This document shows positions 15,041-24,066 of a stretch of DNA of 64,000 bases, piece by piece. Both the position numbers and the translations under genes were made by a program. The notes beneath the pieces were generated by a model that was not told the DNA's origin, ran no database searches, and saw only the letters and a list, made by a program, of their open reading frames with translations. How positions within the stretch are numbered: position 1 is the first letter of the stretch; every line of letters begins with the position of its first letter. This stretch comes from Saccharopolyspora phatthalungensis (GTDB lineage: Bacteria; Actinomycetota; Actinomycetes; Mycobacteriales; Pseudonocardiaceae), in assembly GCF_014203395.1 (NCBI RefSeq), contig NZ_JACHIW010000001.1, forward strand, positions 2,831,001 to 2,895,000. Reading direction: 5' to 3'.

Positions 15041-16333
15041 CTAGTTGACGCAGGGGATCCCGCCATCGGAGGTGATCGGCTGCTCGCGGTGCGCGGTGCC
15101 GTCCAGCCGCAACCGCGGCGCCGAAACCAGCCGCGGTGCTTCCGGGGCCGGTGCCACCGTCAACTTGGCGAAGAAGTCCTGCGCCACGCGAGGTTCGACG
15201 TTGATGATGAACTGCCCCCGGTCGTCGCGGGTTCCGGTGTCGGTCACCGGCAGCGTCAAGAACGTGACCCGCCCCGCGGCGAGTTCCTGCATCTGCTGCA
15301 CGAAACCGAGTGCGTCCCACTTATCGTCGAGCACCACGGCACGGCGGGTGGCCGCCACCAGATCTTTGATCATCGCCGGGTCCGTGAGCGTGCCGGTGGA
15401 CAGCACCTTGCTGGCCAGTCCGGCCATGAACGACTGCTGACGCACGATCCGGTCCAGGTCGCCGCGCGGCAGGCCGTGCCGCTGCCGCACGAACGCCAGC
15501 GCGTCGCCGCCGGAAATGGTGTGCCGCCCGGCGGCGAACTCGGCGCCGGAGTCCTTGTCGCTGGTGGCCCGTTGCAGACAGACGTCAACCCCGCCAACGG
15601 CCTCGGTGAGCTCGAAGAATCCGAGCAGGTTGATTTCCGCGTAGTGGTCGATGCGCACCCCGGTGAGGTTCTGCACGGTCTGCACCAGCGCACGCTGCCC
15701 GGCCAGCCGGGCGGCGTGCTCGACCTCCGGCTCCGGCATGCCGCCGGCGCGTAGCCGCTCCGCGGTAGCGCCCTTGGTCAGCCCGTAGACGGCGTTGATC
15801 TTCTCCGGACGGCCACCCGGCACGTCGGTGTAGGTGTCGCGCGGAATGGAGACCGCCGTTGGCTGTGCCGTGTTGTTCGGAATCCGGATCACCACGAGGC
15901 TGTCGGTGTTCAGGCCCCCGGCCGCCTCGGTGCGAAGCTGCTTTAACACGGTTTCCGGCAGCGGATTGCCCTGTGCGTCGGTGCGGCTGTCGCTGCCGAC
16001 CAGCAGCACGTCCGTCGCGCCGTCGTCGGAGGACGGCGCCTGCGGCACGTCCGCGAGGACCTTGGCCGAACTGACGTCGCTGAGCCGGTCCACCACGATC
16101 CAACCAATGGCGGTAAGGGCGAGCACCGCGGCCGAAACCAGCGCCAGCACGCTTCGGCCGGCGATGCGGATCCCGGTCCGATGCGGACCGGTCGACCCCG
16201 CAGCTTCCGGTTCCTGTTCCGGTTCGCCCACCTTCGCCACCCCCACGCCGTTGCCCTGACGACGAACCAGGTTAACCGGCGCCGGAACCGGAGGGGCCCA
16301 GACCGGCGGCCAATCGTGACCAGAACCTTGCAC
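15041..16333 (-). CDS. LCP (LytR-CpsA-Psr) family protein lacking the LytR_C domain
   Basis: A 430-residue membrane-anchored protein (start GTG 16333; GTG 16240 is an alternative). After a cytoplasmic N-terminus comes one membrane segment (SVLALVSAAVLALTAIGWIVV), then the LCP domain: DVLLVGSDSRTDAQGNPLP, VVIRIPNN, SIPRDTYTDVPG, KINAVYGLT, DHYAEINLLGFFELTEAVGGVDVCL, GGDALAFVRQRHGLPRGDLDRIVRQQ. LCP enzymes attach glycans from polyprenyl phosphate to peptidoglycan outside the cell. It ends GIPCVN like its neighbour at 16401, but the C-terminal LytR_C domain present there is missing. Its TAG stop lies inside the target duplication of the adjacent IS. Confidence 0.92.
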   Translation of the reverse strand: MQGSGHDWPPVWAPPVPAPVNLVRRQGNGVGVAKVGEPEQEPEAAGSTGPHRTGIRIAGRSVLALVSAAVLALTAIGWIVVDRLSDVSSAKVLADVPQAPSSDDGATDVLLVGSDSRTDAQGNPLPETVLKQLRTEAAGGLNTDSLVVIRIPNNTAQPTAVSIPRDTYTDVPGGRPEKINAVYGLTKGATAERLRAGGMPEPEVEHAARLAGQRALVQTVQNLTGVRIDHYAEINLLGFFELTEAVGGVDVCLQRATSDKDSGAEFAAGRHTISGGDALAFVRQRHGLPRGDLDRIVRQQSFMAGLASKVLSTGTLTDPAMIKDLVAATRRAVVLDDKWDALGFVQQMQELAAGRVTFLTLPVTDTGTRDDRGQFIINVEPRVAQDFFAKLTVAPAPEAPRLVSAPRLRLDGTAHREQPITSDGGIPCVN

Positions 16334-16400
16334 GGACCGGGAAAACGACGTGCGCCATGACTCCGGGTCACGCGATTGCCGCGGCAGGACCGCACCTCCC

Positions 16401-18125
16401 TCAGTTCACGCAGGGCACGCCCTCCGCCGTGATGGGGGTCTCGTCGTCGGCCGAAGTCTGAGCCGGGAGCGGGGCCGCTTGGCGCGCAACGCCGTCGAGC
16501 CGAACGGTCTGGCCGCCCGCGAAGTTCTGCGTGCCCGGCCCCTTGTAGTCCTTGCCCAGGTAGACCTGGATGCTGCCGGACTTGACGCTGCTGCGCGCCT
16601 CGGTTGGCAGGCCGCCGAGAAAGCCCGCGACCTGCTGGGCCGCCGCCTCTTCGCCGGCCGCGTAGTAAATCACCGAGCGGTCCATGGTGTCGGCGTTGGA
16701 ACTGCCACCGGCCTGGAAGCCCTGCCCGGAGACCTCGTCGAGGACCCGCGCGGCCAGTCCGCTGACCCCGGAGGAGTTGTAGACGCTGACCGAGACGGCC
16801 TCGCGGGCCTTCTGGACGGCCTGCTTCTGCTGCCGTTCGGTCGGCGGCAGCAGAAGGTCTGCGGCGAACTGCCGGACCTCGGGAATGTTGATCGTGACCT
16901 CTTCCTCCCCGGACGGGCCGACCAGGTGCACCGGGGCACCGTAGAACTGCACGTCGCCGCCGCTGACGCCCTGCATCTGCTGGGCGAAACCGAGGATGTC
17001 GTTGGCCAGCGCGGGGTCCAGGATGACCGACTTCTGGATGGCGTTGACCAGGTTGGTCAACTTCGCCGGGTTGGTCAGCGTGCCGGAGGACATGACCTTG
17101 CGGGCGAGCGCGGACATGAAGACCTGCTGGCGCTTGCCGCGTTCCAGCTCGTTGATCAGGCCGTGCCGCTGCCGCACGAAGGCGAGTGCGTCGGCGCCCT
17201 CGATCGTCTGCACACCCTTCTGGAAATTCGCGCCGGAGTAGCTGTCCTTGGTGGCCTGGTTCAAGCAGACCTCGACGCCGCCGATGGCCTGGGTGACCTC
17301 GGCGAAGCCGAGCAGGTTCACCTCGGCGTAGTGGTCGATGCTGACGCCAGTGATGTTCTCGATCGTCTTGAGCAGCAACTGCTTTCCAGCCAGCCGGGAC
17401 TTCTCCTCAAGTTCCTTCTGATCGGTGATGCCCTGCTTCTTCAGCTTGGTCAGCTCGGCGTCCTTGCCCCGGTTCATCGTCTCGGTGAGCTTGGTCTTGC
17501 CCTGTCCGAGGCCGATGTCGACGAGGGTGTCGCGGGGGAAGGAGATCGCGCTGGCGCTCTGGCCGCCGTTGGGGATGCGCACCAGGATCATGGCGTCGGT
17601 GAGGTCGCCGCCTTCCTGAGTGGTGCGCAGTTTCTGCAGCACCTCCTCGGGCAGCGGGTTGCCGAAGGCGTCGGTGCGGCTGTCGTTGCCGATCAGCAGG
17701 ATGTCGGTGGCACCGTCGGGGGCGCTGAGCTTGTTGCCGATGACGTCGGCCGTGGAGGTGCCGCCGGCACCGGGCCGGAACATCGCCCAGCCGAACCCGG
17801 TGGTGGTTAGCACCAATACGGACAGCAGCGCGACCAGCGCGCGACCGGTGTTGCGCGCGCCCCGGTGCTTGCGTCGCCGCTCCCAAACGTCGGCTTCTGG
17901 CGGAGACTGCTCCTGCCCGGATCGAGTGGCGGGACGGCGTCGAGCATCACTCTGCGCTGGCCTGCGGCCCGGCCCACCGGGTGGCGGGGCCGCGCCGCCG
18001 CGGCGACCGCTCGGCGGGGTTCCGCCGCCGGCCCCCGGCCGCCCCGCACTGCCGGGTCCGCGGGGCGGAACGGGTCTGCCGGGCTGTCCCTGCGGGCCGC
18101 CTGGCCACCTCGGCCGGTCCTCCAC
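16401..18125 (-). CDS. LCP family protein with LytR_C domain
   Basis: A 574-residue paralogue of the LCP gene downstream. The N-terminal 110 residues are Pro/Gly/Arg-rich and cytoplasmic, followed by a membrane segment (GRALVALLSVLVLTTTGFGWAMF). The LCP domain carries DILLIGNDSRTDAFGNPLP, VRIPNG, SFPRDTLVDIGLG, KTKLTETMNRG and DALAFVRQRHGLINELERGKRQQ. A LytR_C domain follows (VSVSVYNSSGVSGLAARVL ... GFQAGGSSNAD). It ends GVPCVN. Its probable role is ligation of arabinogalactan-type or other wall glycans to peptidoglycan. It diverges from rmlB, which supplies dTDP-rhamnose for the linker, so context supports a wall-assembly role. The order LCP, LCP on one strand suggests local duplication. Confidence 0.93.
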   Translation of the reverse strand: MEDRPRWPGGPQGQPGRPVPPRGPGSAGRPGAGGGTPPSGRRGGAAPPPGGPGRRPAQSDARRRPATRSGQEQSPPEADVWERRRKHRGARNTGRALVALLSVLVLTTTGFGWAMFRPGAGGTSTADVIGNKLSAPDGATDILLIGNDSRTDAFGNPLPEEVLQKLRTTQEGGDLTDAMILVRIPNGGQSASAISFPRDTLVDIGLGQGKTKLTETMNRGKDAELTKLKKQGITDQKELEEKSRLAGKQLLLKTIENITGVSIDHYAEVNLLGFAEVTQAIGGVEVCLNQATKDSYSGANFQKGVQTIEGADALAFVRQRHGLINELERGKRQQVFMSALARKVMSSGTLTNPAKLTNLVNAIQKSVILDPALANDILGFAQQMQGVSGGDVQFYGAPVHLVGPSGEEEVTINIPEVRQFAADLLLPPTERQQKQAVQKAREAVSVSVYNSSGVSGLAARVLDEVSGQGFQAGGSSNADTMDRSVIYYAAGEEAAAQQVAGFLGGLPTEARSSVKSGSIQVYLGKDYKGPGTQNFAGGQTVRLDGVARQAAPLPAQTSADDETPITAEGVPCVN

Positions 18126-18381
18126 GCCGAATCCTCCTTGGCCTGCCGACGAGCGTTACACCTTGGCGAAGTGATTTTGCTCGTGTTTCAAATGCAGGCT
18201 AGCGGGGCCCGTGGGGCGAGTGGGCAGGTCCCAGCACCAGGGGTGAGATCACTCATAAGCGTTGCTTAAATCCGTGACCCTGCGTAATGCGGGAGCCTTC
18301 GCCGTCGCGGCGTGTGGCATGCCAGACTTTCGCAGGCGGGCCCGTTTTGCGGGCCGCGAAACCCCGGCGAGGAAGGGTGCC

Positions 18382-19371
18382 ATGCGGATTCTGGTCACCG
18401 GTGGAGCCGGTTTCATCGGCTCGCACTACGTTCGGCAGTTGCTCGGCGGCGCCTACCCCGCGTTCGCCGGAGCCGATGTGATCGTCCTCGACAAGCTCAC
18501 CTACGCGGGCAACGAGGCGAATCTGACGCCGGTCGCGGACAGTTCGCAGTTGAAGTTCGTGCACGGCGACATCTGCGACCGCGAACTGGTCGCCGGCCTG
18601 CTCGACGGTGTGGACGTGGTCGTGCATTTCGCCGCCGAAACCCACGTGGACCGCTCGATCACCGGCTCGGATGCCTTCGTGATCACCAACGTCGTCGGCA
18701 CGAACGTGCTGCTGCAGGCCGCGCTCGACGCCGAGGTCGCAAAGTTCGTGCACGTGTCCACCGATGAGGTCTACGGCACCATCGACGTCGGCTCTTGGCC
18801 CGAGGACCACGTGCTGCAGCCGAATTCGCCGTACTCGGCCGCGAAGGCGGGCTCGGACCTGTTGGCCCGCGCCTACCACCGCACGCACGGCCTGCCGGTG
18901 TGCATCACCCGCTGCTCCAACAACTACGGGCCCTATCAGTTCCCGGAAAAGGTGCTGCCGCTGTTCATCACGAACCTAATGGACGGCGTCCCGGTGCCGC
19001 TCTACGGCGACGGGCTCAACGTGCGGGACTGGCTGCACGTCAGCGACCACTGCCGGGGCATCCAGCTGGTGGCCGAATCCGGGCGCGCCGGCGAGATCTA
19101 CAACATCGGCGGCGGTACCGAGCTGACCAACAAGGAGCTGACCGAGCGGCTGCTGGCCGAGATGGGGCAGGACTGGTCGATGGTGCGGCCGGTCGCCGAC
19201 CGCAAGGGCCACGACCGCCGCTACTCGGTGGACCACGGCAAGATCGTCCGCGAACTGGGGTATGCGCCGGAGGTCGACTTCGCGACGGGGTTGCGCGAAA
19301 TGGTCCGCTGGTATCGGGAGAACCGCGGCTGGTGGGAGCCGCTGAAAGCCCGGTCGGGGGTGGCGAAATGA
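18382..19371 (+). CDS. rmlB: dTDP-glucose 4,6-dehydratase
   Basis: Second enzyme of dTDP-L-rhamnose synthesis; uses bound NAD. The start is ATG 18382 after GAGGAAGGG; the longer open frame upstream is not coding-like. The 329-residue short-chain dehydrogenase has the nucleotide-binding GGAGFIGSHYV, STDEVYG with the catalytic Thr-Asp-Glu, and the YSAAK motif (Tyr-x3-Lys). SNNYGPYQFPEKVLPLF and NVRDWLHVSDHC are typical of RmlB. rmlD overlaps its end by 4 bases. The gene diverges from the LCP gene at 18125, leaving a 256-base shared upstream region in which no clear promoter was seen. Confidence 0.95.
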   Translation: MRILVTGGAGFIGSHYVRQLLGGAYPAFAGADVIVLDKLTYAGNEANLTPVADSSQLKFVHGDICDRELVAGLLDGVDVVVHFAAETHVDRSITGSDAFVITNVVGTNVLLQAALDAEVAKFVHVSTDEVYGTIDVGSWPEDHVLQPNSPYSAAKAGSDLLARAYHRTHGLPVCITRCSNNYGPYQFPEKVLPLFITNLMDGVPVPLYGDGLNVRDWLHVSDHCRGIQLVAESGRAGEIYNIGGGTELTNKELTERLLAEMGQDWSMVRPVADRKGHDRRYSVDHGKIVRELGYAPEVDFATGLREMVRWYRENRGWWEPLKARSGVAK

Positions 19372-20303
19372 GCCGCCTCGCCGTCCTGGTGCCCGGCGGA
19401 CGCGGCCAACTGGGTTCGGAGCTGACGCGCATCCTCGGCGCGCGCGCCGAATCGCTGGTGCACGCGCCGGGTTCGAAAGAACTGGACATCACCGATGACG
19501 GGGCGGTCACCGACGCGGTGGACTCCTTCGCCGAGACGGCGCGAGACGCCGAGCTGCGGCCGGTGGTGATCAATGCCGCGGCCTACACACAGGTGGACGC
19601 TGCCGAGTCCGATGCGCGACGGGCGGCCCGGATCAACGCCAAAGGCGCCGCCGCGTTGGCGCAAGCGTGCCGGGACAGTGGTCTTCCCCTGGTGCACGTG
19701 TCGACCGACTATGTGTTCCCCGGCGATGAGACGCGACCGTACGAGCCGACGGATCAAACCGGGCCGCGTTGCGTGTACGGGCGCACGAAGCTCGAAGGCG
19801 AACGAGCGGTGCTGGAATCCGGCGCCCGGGCCTGGGTGGTGCGCACCGCGTGGGTCTACGGCGCGCGCGGTGGGAACTTCGTGAAGTCGATAGCCCGCCT
19901 GGCGAGCGAGCGCGACTCACTGTCCGTTGTGGACGATCAGGTCGGTTCGCCGACCTGGGCGGCGGATCTGGCGCACGGCCTGCTGGAACTGGCTGAGCGG
20001 ATCGGCCGGCGCCAAGGACCGGACGAGAAGGTCCTGCACTGCACGAATTCCGGCAGCGCGACCTGGTTCGAGTTCGCCCGGGCGATTTTCGGGGAGCTCG
20101 GCCTGGACCCGGCCCGGGTGACCCCCTGCACGACGGCGGACTTTCCCCGCCCCGCTCACCGCCCGGCGTACTCGGTCCTGTCCGACGCGGCTTGGCGGCG
20201 GGCCGGCCTAACGCCGCTTCGTTCCTGGCAGGAAGCCCTGAACGCGGCTTTCACCACCGACGGCGAAGCCTTCCGGGCGAGGGCCCGGCCCGAAAATGGG
20301 TGA
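19368..20303 (+). CDS. rmlD: dTDP-4-dehydrorhamnose reductase
   Basis: Last step of dTDP-L-rhamnose synthesis, reducing the 4-keto sugar with NAD(P)H. The ATG at 19368 overlaps the rmlB stop (ATGA), giving translational coupling. The 311-residue protein has the N-terminal PGGRGQLGSEL dinucleotide site, NAAAYTQVDAAE, STDYVFPGD and VYGRTKLEGE with the catalytic Tyr-x3-Lys, then RTAWVYG and DQVGSPTWAADLA. All are classic RmlD features. Its TGA stop lies inside a perfect 21-bp palindrome shared with the convergent glycosyltransferase gene. rmlA and rmlC are not in the window. Confidence 0.95.
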   Translation: MSRLAVLVPGGRGQLGSELTRILGARAESLVHAPGSKELDITDDGAVTDAVDSFAETARDAELRPVVINAAAYTQVDAAESDARRAARINAKGAAALAQACRDSGLPLVHVSTDYVFPGDETRPYEPTDQTGPRCVYGRTKLEGERAVLESGARAWVVRTAWVYGARGGNFVKSIARLASERDSLSVVDDQVGSPTWAADLAHGLLELAERIGRRQGPDEKVLHCTNSGSATWFEFARAIFGELGLDPARVTPCTTADFPRPAHRPAYSVLSDAAWRRAGLTPLRSWQEALNAAFTTDGEAFRARARPENG

Positions 20304-20345
20304 TGTCACTGGAAATCAACGTGCTGATTTCCAGTGACATCACCC
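20298..20345. terminator. Bidirectional terminator, perfect 21-bp stem, 6-base loop
   Basis: Arms 20298-20318 and 20325-20345 are perfect inverted repeats around the loop ACGTGC. The core TCACTGGAAATCA is mirrored exactly. The palindrome includes the TGA stops of rmlD (20301-20303) and of the convergent glycosyltransferase (20340-20342), so both transcripts end in the same hairpin. There is no T-run, as is common in actinobacteria. Confidence 0.85.
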
Positions 20346-21410
20346 CGCCCCCCACGCCGCGCGTTGGTATGCGCCGATCGTTCTTTCGGCGCAGGTTCGC
20401 CAGCTGAAGGTTTTCGCCAGGGTGCGGGCGGTTTCCGCATCTGGTGGGTTGGTCAGGGCTCGGTGAAGGGCTTCCCGCAGCGCCGTTGGATCCCCGTAGG
20501 GAAACAGGATCGCCTGCTCGGCCGTGACTTCGCGCAGCGCTGGGATGTCCGAGCACACCACCGGCGTGCCGCAGGCCAGGGCTTCCAGCGCGGGTAGGCC
20601 GAAACCCTCGTCGCGGGAGGGCAAGACGAGCGCGCCGGCCCCGGCGACCAGGCGGCGCAAGTGCTCGTCGGGGAGGTAACCGGTGCGGATCACCCCATTG
20701 TGGCTGCCCGCGTCACCAGGGCCCGCGATGACCAGCGGTGGCAGGTCATCGCCGTGGGCCTCCAGCAGTCCCGGCAATCCCTTGCGGGGGCCTTCGGCGC
20801 CGACGAACAGCAAATACTCGGCCGGCAGCCCATATCGGCACCGGAGCTCGGAGCTCATCGGCGTCGCCGAGAACCATTCCGGATCGACACCGAGCGGGGT
20901 CACCACGATCTTGTCTCGCGGGACGTCGAGACGCGTACTGACCGCGTCGGCCACTGCTGCCGTCGGCGTGCACAACGCTCGCGCCCGTCGCACCGAACTC
21001 CGCACAAGCTGCGGCAAATCGCGATCGGCCAACAACGGGTCGTCCAGGAACGCCAGATCGTGCACGGTCACCACGCCGCCCGCGCGGATCGACGGCGGCA
21101 GCACGAAGTTCGTGCCGTGAACCACGCGGGCCGGGCCGGCCAGCAGCTCAACCGGCGCGAAAGCACCGCGCCGCCACAGCATGCGCAGTACTCGTGCCGG
21201 GATCGGCGGTCCTACAGCGCGCGTTCCGTTCGGGACCAGCGAGCGCAGGTCGCGCCAGCCGCGGGTAGTGAGCCCGAACACCCGCGCGTCCACGAGAGAC
21301 GCGAGCTCGCCGAGCAGGGACGCGGTGTAGCGCCCGATTCCGGTGCGTCGGCCGAGCAGCGGGGTACCGTCCAGCAGGACGCGCAGGTCAGCGGCCACGG
21401 AACCGCTCAC
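20340..21410 (-). CDS. GT4-family glycosyltransferase
   Basis: A 356-residue cytoplasmic GT-B glycosyltransferase. Near the N-terminus is GTPLLGRRTGIGRYTASLL, the glycine-rich acceptor-side loop of GT4 enzymes. The nucleotide-sugar half has FVGAEGPRKGLPGLLEA and the family E-x7-E motif in DEGFGLPALEALACGTPVV. GT4 enzymes commonly transfer mannose or related sugars from GDP- or UDP-sugars. Donor and acceptor cannot be read from the sequence. It starts within the last 23 bases of the upstream glycosyltransferase fusion gene, so the two are co-transcribed. It ends in the palindrome shared with rmlD. Confidence 0.88.
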   Translation of the reverse strand: MSGSVAADLRVLLDGTPLLGRRTGIGRYTASLLGELASLVDARVFGLTTRGWRDLRSLVPNGTRAVGPPIPARVLRMLWRRGAFAPVELLAGPARVVHGTNFVLPPSIRAGGVVTVHDLAFLDDPLLADRDLPQLVRSSVRRARALCTPTAAVADAVSTRLDVPRDKIVVTPLGVDPEWFSATPMSSELRCRYGLPAEYLLFVGAEGPRKGLPGLLEAHGDDLPPLVIAGPGDAGSHNGVIRTGYLPDEHLRRLVAGAGALVLPSRDEGFGLPALEALACGTPVVCSDIPALREVTAEQAILFPYGDPTALREALHRALTNPPDAETARTLAKTFSWRTCAERTIGAYQRAAWGAG

Positions 21411-23898
21411 CGGCGAGCCGCCGAAGCCGACCGGTCGCCCGCTTCGCGACCTCCAGCGGTCCGCCCGCGTCGAGATACTCGCGCAGCAGCGAGATGTCCC
21501 GGCGCACCGTGTCGGCGCGGTTCAGTCGCGGGCTGCGCACGAGCGGCGCGCTCGCGTCGAGCCGGTCCGCGGCGGGTCGCGGGTCGCGGCAGAACTCGGT
21601 CAGCGGCGCCAGCACCGATTCCCAGGCGAACCGCTCGCGGACCGGGGCGATCCGGCGTCGGCACTCGGCGGCGAATTCCTCGTCGTAGAGCGCTTTCTCC
21701 AGCGCTGCGGCCAGCGCGTCCGGGTCTTCGGCGGGCACCACGACCCCGATGCCCTGCGCGCGCACCAGATCGGCGAACGAGTCGCCGTCGGTGGTCACCA
21801 CCGGCAGCCCGGACCACAGGTAGTCCAGCACGCGGGTGCGGAACGCGAAGGTCGTCTCCACGTGCTCGAAGTGCGTGGTGACACCGCAGTCCGCATCAAG
21901 CAGGTAGTTCTGCCGTTCCCCATAGGGCACCCAGGTCTCGTTGAAGAACACGAACTTGTCGGTCAGCCCGAGCCGGCGGGCCAGACCGCGCGTCCGCTCG
22001 GCCATGTCCATCTCCGGCACGTCCGGGTTCGGGTGTTTCATGCCGAGGAAGAACAGCCGGACATCGTTGTGCTGTTGGGAAAGCCGGTGCATCGCGTGCA
22101 GCAGCGTCAGCGGGTCGAACCAGCTGTAGACACCGCCGGCCCACAGCACGACCTTGTCTTCGGCCGCGATGCCCGACCGGTTGCCCTTGATCGCCGGGCC
22201 GGTGCGGCGCGGCGGCACCGACGGCAGGCCGAACGGCACGACCGAAAGCAGCGAGCGGACCGTCGGGTCGTTGTCGTACAGCCCGGGCGTCAGTCGCCCC
22301 AGCGAGGCCAGGTGGCCCAGCCAGAAGTGCCGCTGCCGTTCCGAGGCGCAGAGGAAGAAATCCCCGCGCCGTAATTGGGTGTTGAGGACCTTGGTCACCC
22401 CGACCAGGTCCTTCGCGCGGCGCTCGTCGTCGGTGTCGCGACCCTGCTCCAGCAGCTCCAGGTGCATCGGGTCGTAGACGTCGCACACCACGATCTTGGT
22501 GGAGTCGACGTGCTTGAGGGCCGGCACCATTTCCAGCACGTGGCCCTGCAGCACCACGACGTCCGCCCAGTCGACGTGCGCGCCGAGTTCGCGCGGTTTC
22601 GCCGCGACCACCTCGAAGTCCGACTCCGGCGGGCTGACCAGGGCGTTGACGCTGACCAACCGCACCTCGTGCTCGGCGGCGAGGACCTCGGACATGTGCC
22701 ACGCGCGGATCGCCGGGCCGGCCATCCGCTCGGTGACCGCATCGCCGGTGATCACCACGACCTTGCGGGGTCGGCCGAAGACCGCGTCCAGCTCGAACGC
22801 CTCGACCAGGGCGTCGTGCGCGGCCAGGTAGCGCGGCAGCGGGTAGGCGGGCTCCATCGCCTTGCGCATCAGCGGCACCAGGTCCGCGTCGGTGCGCACG
22901 CGCGCCTGCTGCTCCTCTTCCCGGGACTGCTTCAGCGATGGCAGCAGCTCGACGAACTGGTCGATGGCCAGCATCCCGGCCAGCGCGGAACGGTCGATCG
23001 GAACCGGGTTGTCGTCCTCGCGGTCGCCGCGCTTGGTGATCTCCAGCTGCGTCGGGTCGATCTCGCCGCGCGCGGTGGCTCGCCGCACGGACAGCGCCAT
23101 CGCGGCGGGCAGTGCCTTCGCCAGGGTCTCGTCGGAGACGTTCTTGTACAGGGCGGCTAGCGCGTTGCGCTCTAGCAGGTAGTGCTCCCGGGCCGAGGAC
23201 ACCTCGGCCATCGATGCGTGGTGCCGGTGGAAAGTCAGCGAACGCGGCTCGTAGCGGACCCGCCAGCCGCGCAGGTTCAATCGCCAGCCGAGGTCGACGT
23301 CCTCGTAGAACATGAAGAAGCGCTCGTCGAAGCCGTCGAGCGCGGCGAACAGCTCGGCGCGCACGAACAGCGCCGAACCCGTTCCGAACAACACGTCGCG
23401 GGCCGCGTCGTGCGAGCCGTCGTCGACTTCGCCCGCGTGCCGCTTGTAGCCCATGCCGAACCAGGTCAGCCCGCCGTCGACGAAGTCGATGTGCCGGCCT
23501 TCCCAGTCCAGGACCTTGCTGGCGACCGCGCCCACCGTCGGTTCCGATCGCAGCACCGCGACGGCTGCCCGCACCCAGGCTCGGTCCGGCTTGGCGTCGT
23601 TGTTGAGGAAGGCCAGCACCTGGCCGCCCGCGTTGCGGGCCGCGAGGTTGCATCCGCCGGCGAAGCCGAGGTTGGTGTCCGACTCGATCAGCCGAACCTC
23701 TGGCGCGGCGGCCCGGATCTGTTCGGCGCTGCCGTCACCGGAGGCGTTGTCGACGCAGATCACCTCCAGCCGGTCGGACGGGTAGTCGAGCTCTTCGCGC
23801 AGCGCGCGCAGGCAGGTCATGGTGTCGTCCGCGCCGCGGTAGTTGACCACGATCACCGACACCAGGGGCAGGTTGCTGCGGTCGGACAATTCAGCCAC
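21388..23898 (-). CDS. Two-domain glycosyltransferase: GT2 N-terminal and GT4-like C-terminal
   Basis: An 836-residue protein with two catalytic units. The first (about 10-290) is a GT2/GT-A domain: VSVIVVNYRGADDTMTCLRAL, VDNASGDGS, NLGFAGGCN, FLNNDAKPD and FFMFYEDVDLGWRL, as in rhamnosyltransferase-like enzymes. The second (about 385-790) is a GT-B domain of GT4 type: VVVITGDAVTERMAGPAIRAW, VVLWAGGVYSWFDPLTLL, FNETWVPYGERQNYLLDAD and TTHFEHVETTFAFRTRVLDYLWSGLPVV. A linker of about 90 residues joins them. Such fusions suggest two successive sugar additions to one acceptor, probably an envelope glycan. It overlaps the following GT4 gene by 23 bases. Confidence 0.88.
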   Translation of the reverse strand: MAELSDRSNLPLVSVIVVNYRGADDTMTCLRALREELDYPSDRLEVICVDNASGDGSAEQIRAAAPEVRLIESDTNLGFAGGCNLAARNAGGQVLAFLNNDAKPDRAWVRAAVAVLRSEPTVGAVASKVLDWEGRHIDFVDGGLTWFGMGYKRHAGEVDDGSHDAARDVLFGTGSALFVRAELFAALDGFDERFFMFYEDVDLGWRLNLRGWRVRYEPRSLTFHRHHASMAEVSSAREHYLLERNALAALYKNVSDETLAKALPAAMALSVRRATARGEIDPTQLEITKRGDREDDNPVPIDRSALAGMLAIDQFVELLPSLKQSREEEQQARVRTDADLVPLMRKAMEPAYPLPRYLAAHDALVEAFELDAVFGRPRKVVVITGDAVTERMAGPAIRAWHMSEVLAAEHEVRLVSVNALVSPPESDFEVVAAKPRELGAHVDWADVVVLQGHVLEMVPALKHVDSTKIVVCDVYDPMHLELLEQGRDTDDERRAKDLVGVTKVLNTQLRRGDFFLCASERQRHFWLGHLASLGRLTPGLYDNDPTVRSLLSVVPFGLPSVPPRRTGPAIKGNRSGIAAEDKVVLWAGGVYSWFDPLTLLHAMHRLSQQHNDVRLFFLGMKHPNPDVPEMDMAERTRGLARRLGLTDKFVFFNETWVPYGERQNYLLDADCGVTTHFEHVETTFAFRTRVLDYLWSGLPVVTTDGDSFADLVRAQGIGVVVPAEDPDALAAALEKALYDEEFAAECRRRIAPVRERFAWESVLAPLTEFCRDPRPAADRLDASAPLVRSPRLNRADTVRRDISLLREYLDAGGPLEVAKRATGRLRRLAGERFRGR

Positions 23899-24066
23899 GC
23901 CCTCAAGCGTGCACTATCACCGGGCGCCGCCTCCGGGGTGTTGGAGAAATCGCGTCCTTCCCGACACCGGCCGGTGTCCGTTCGGCCGGCGGCTCCAGGT
24001 GCCACTTCCGGCGGACGAGCAGCAGCCGCGGGCTGGTCGGTGTCCCGTTCGGACCCGGCGCAATGG

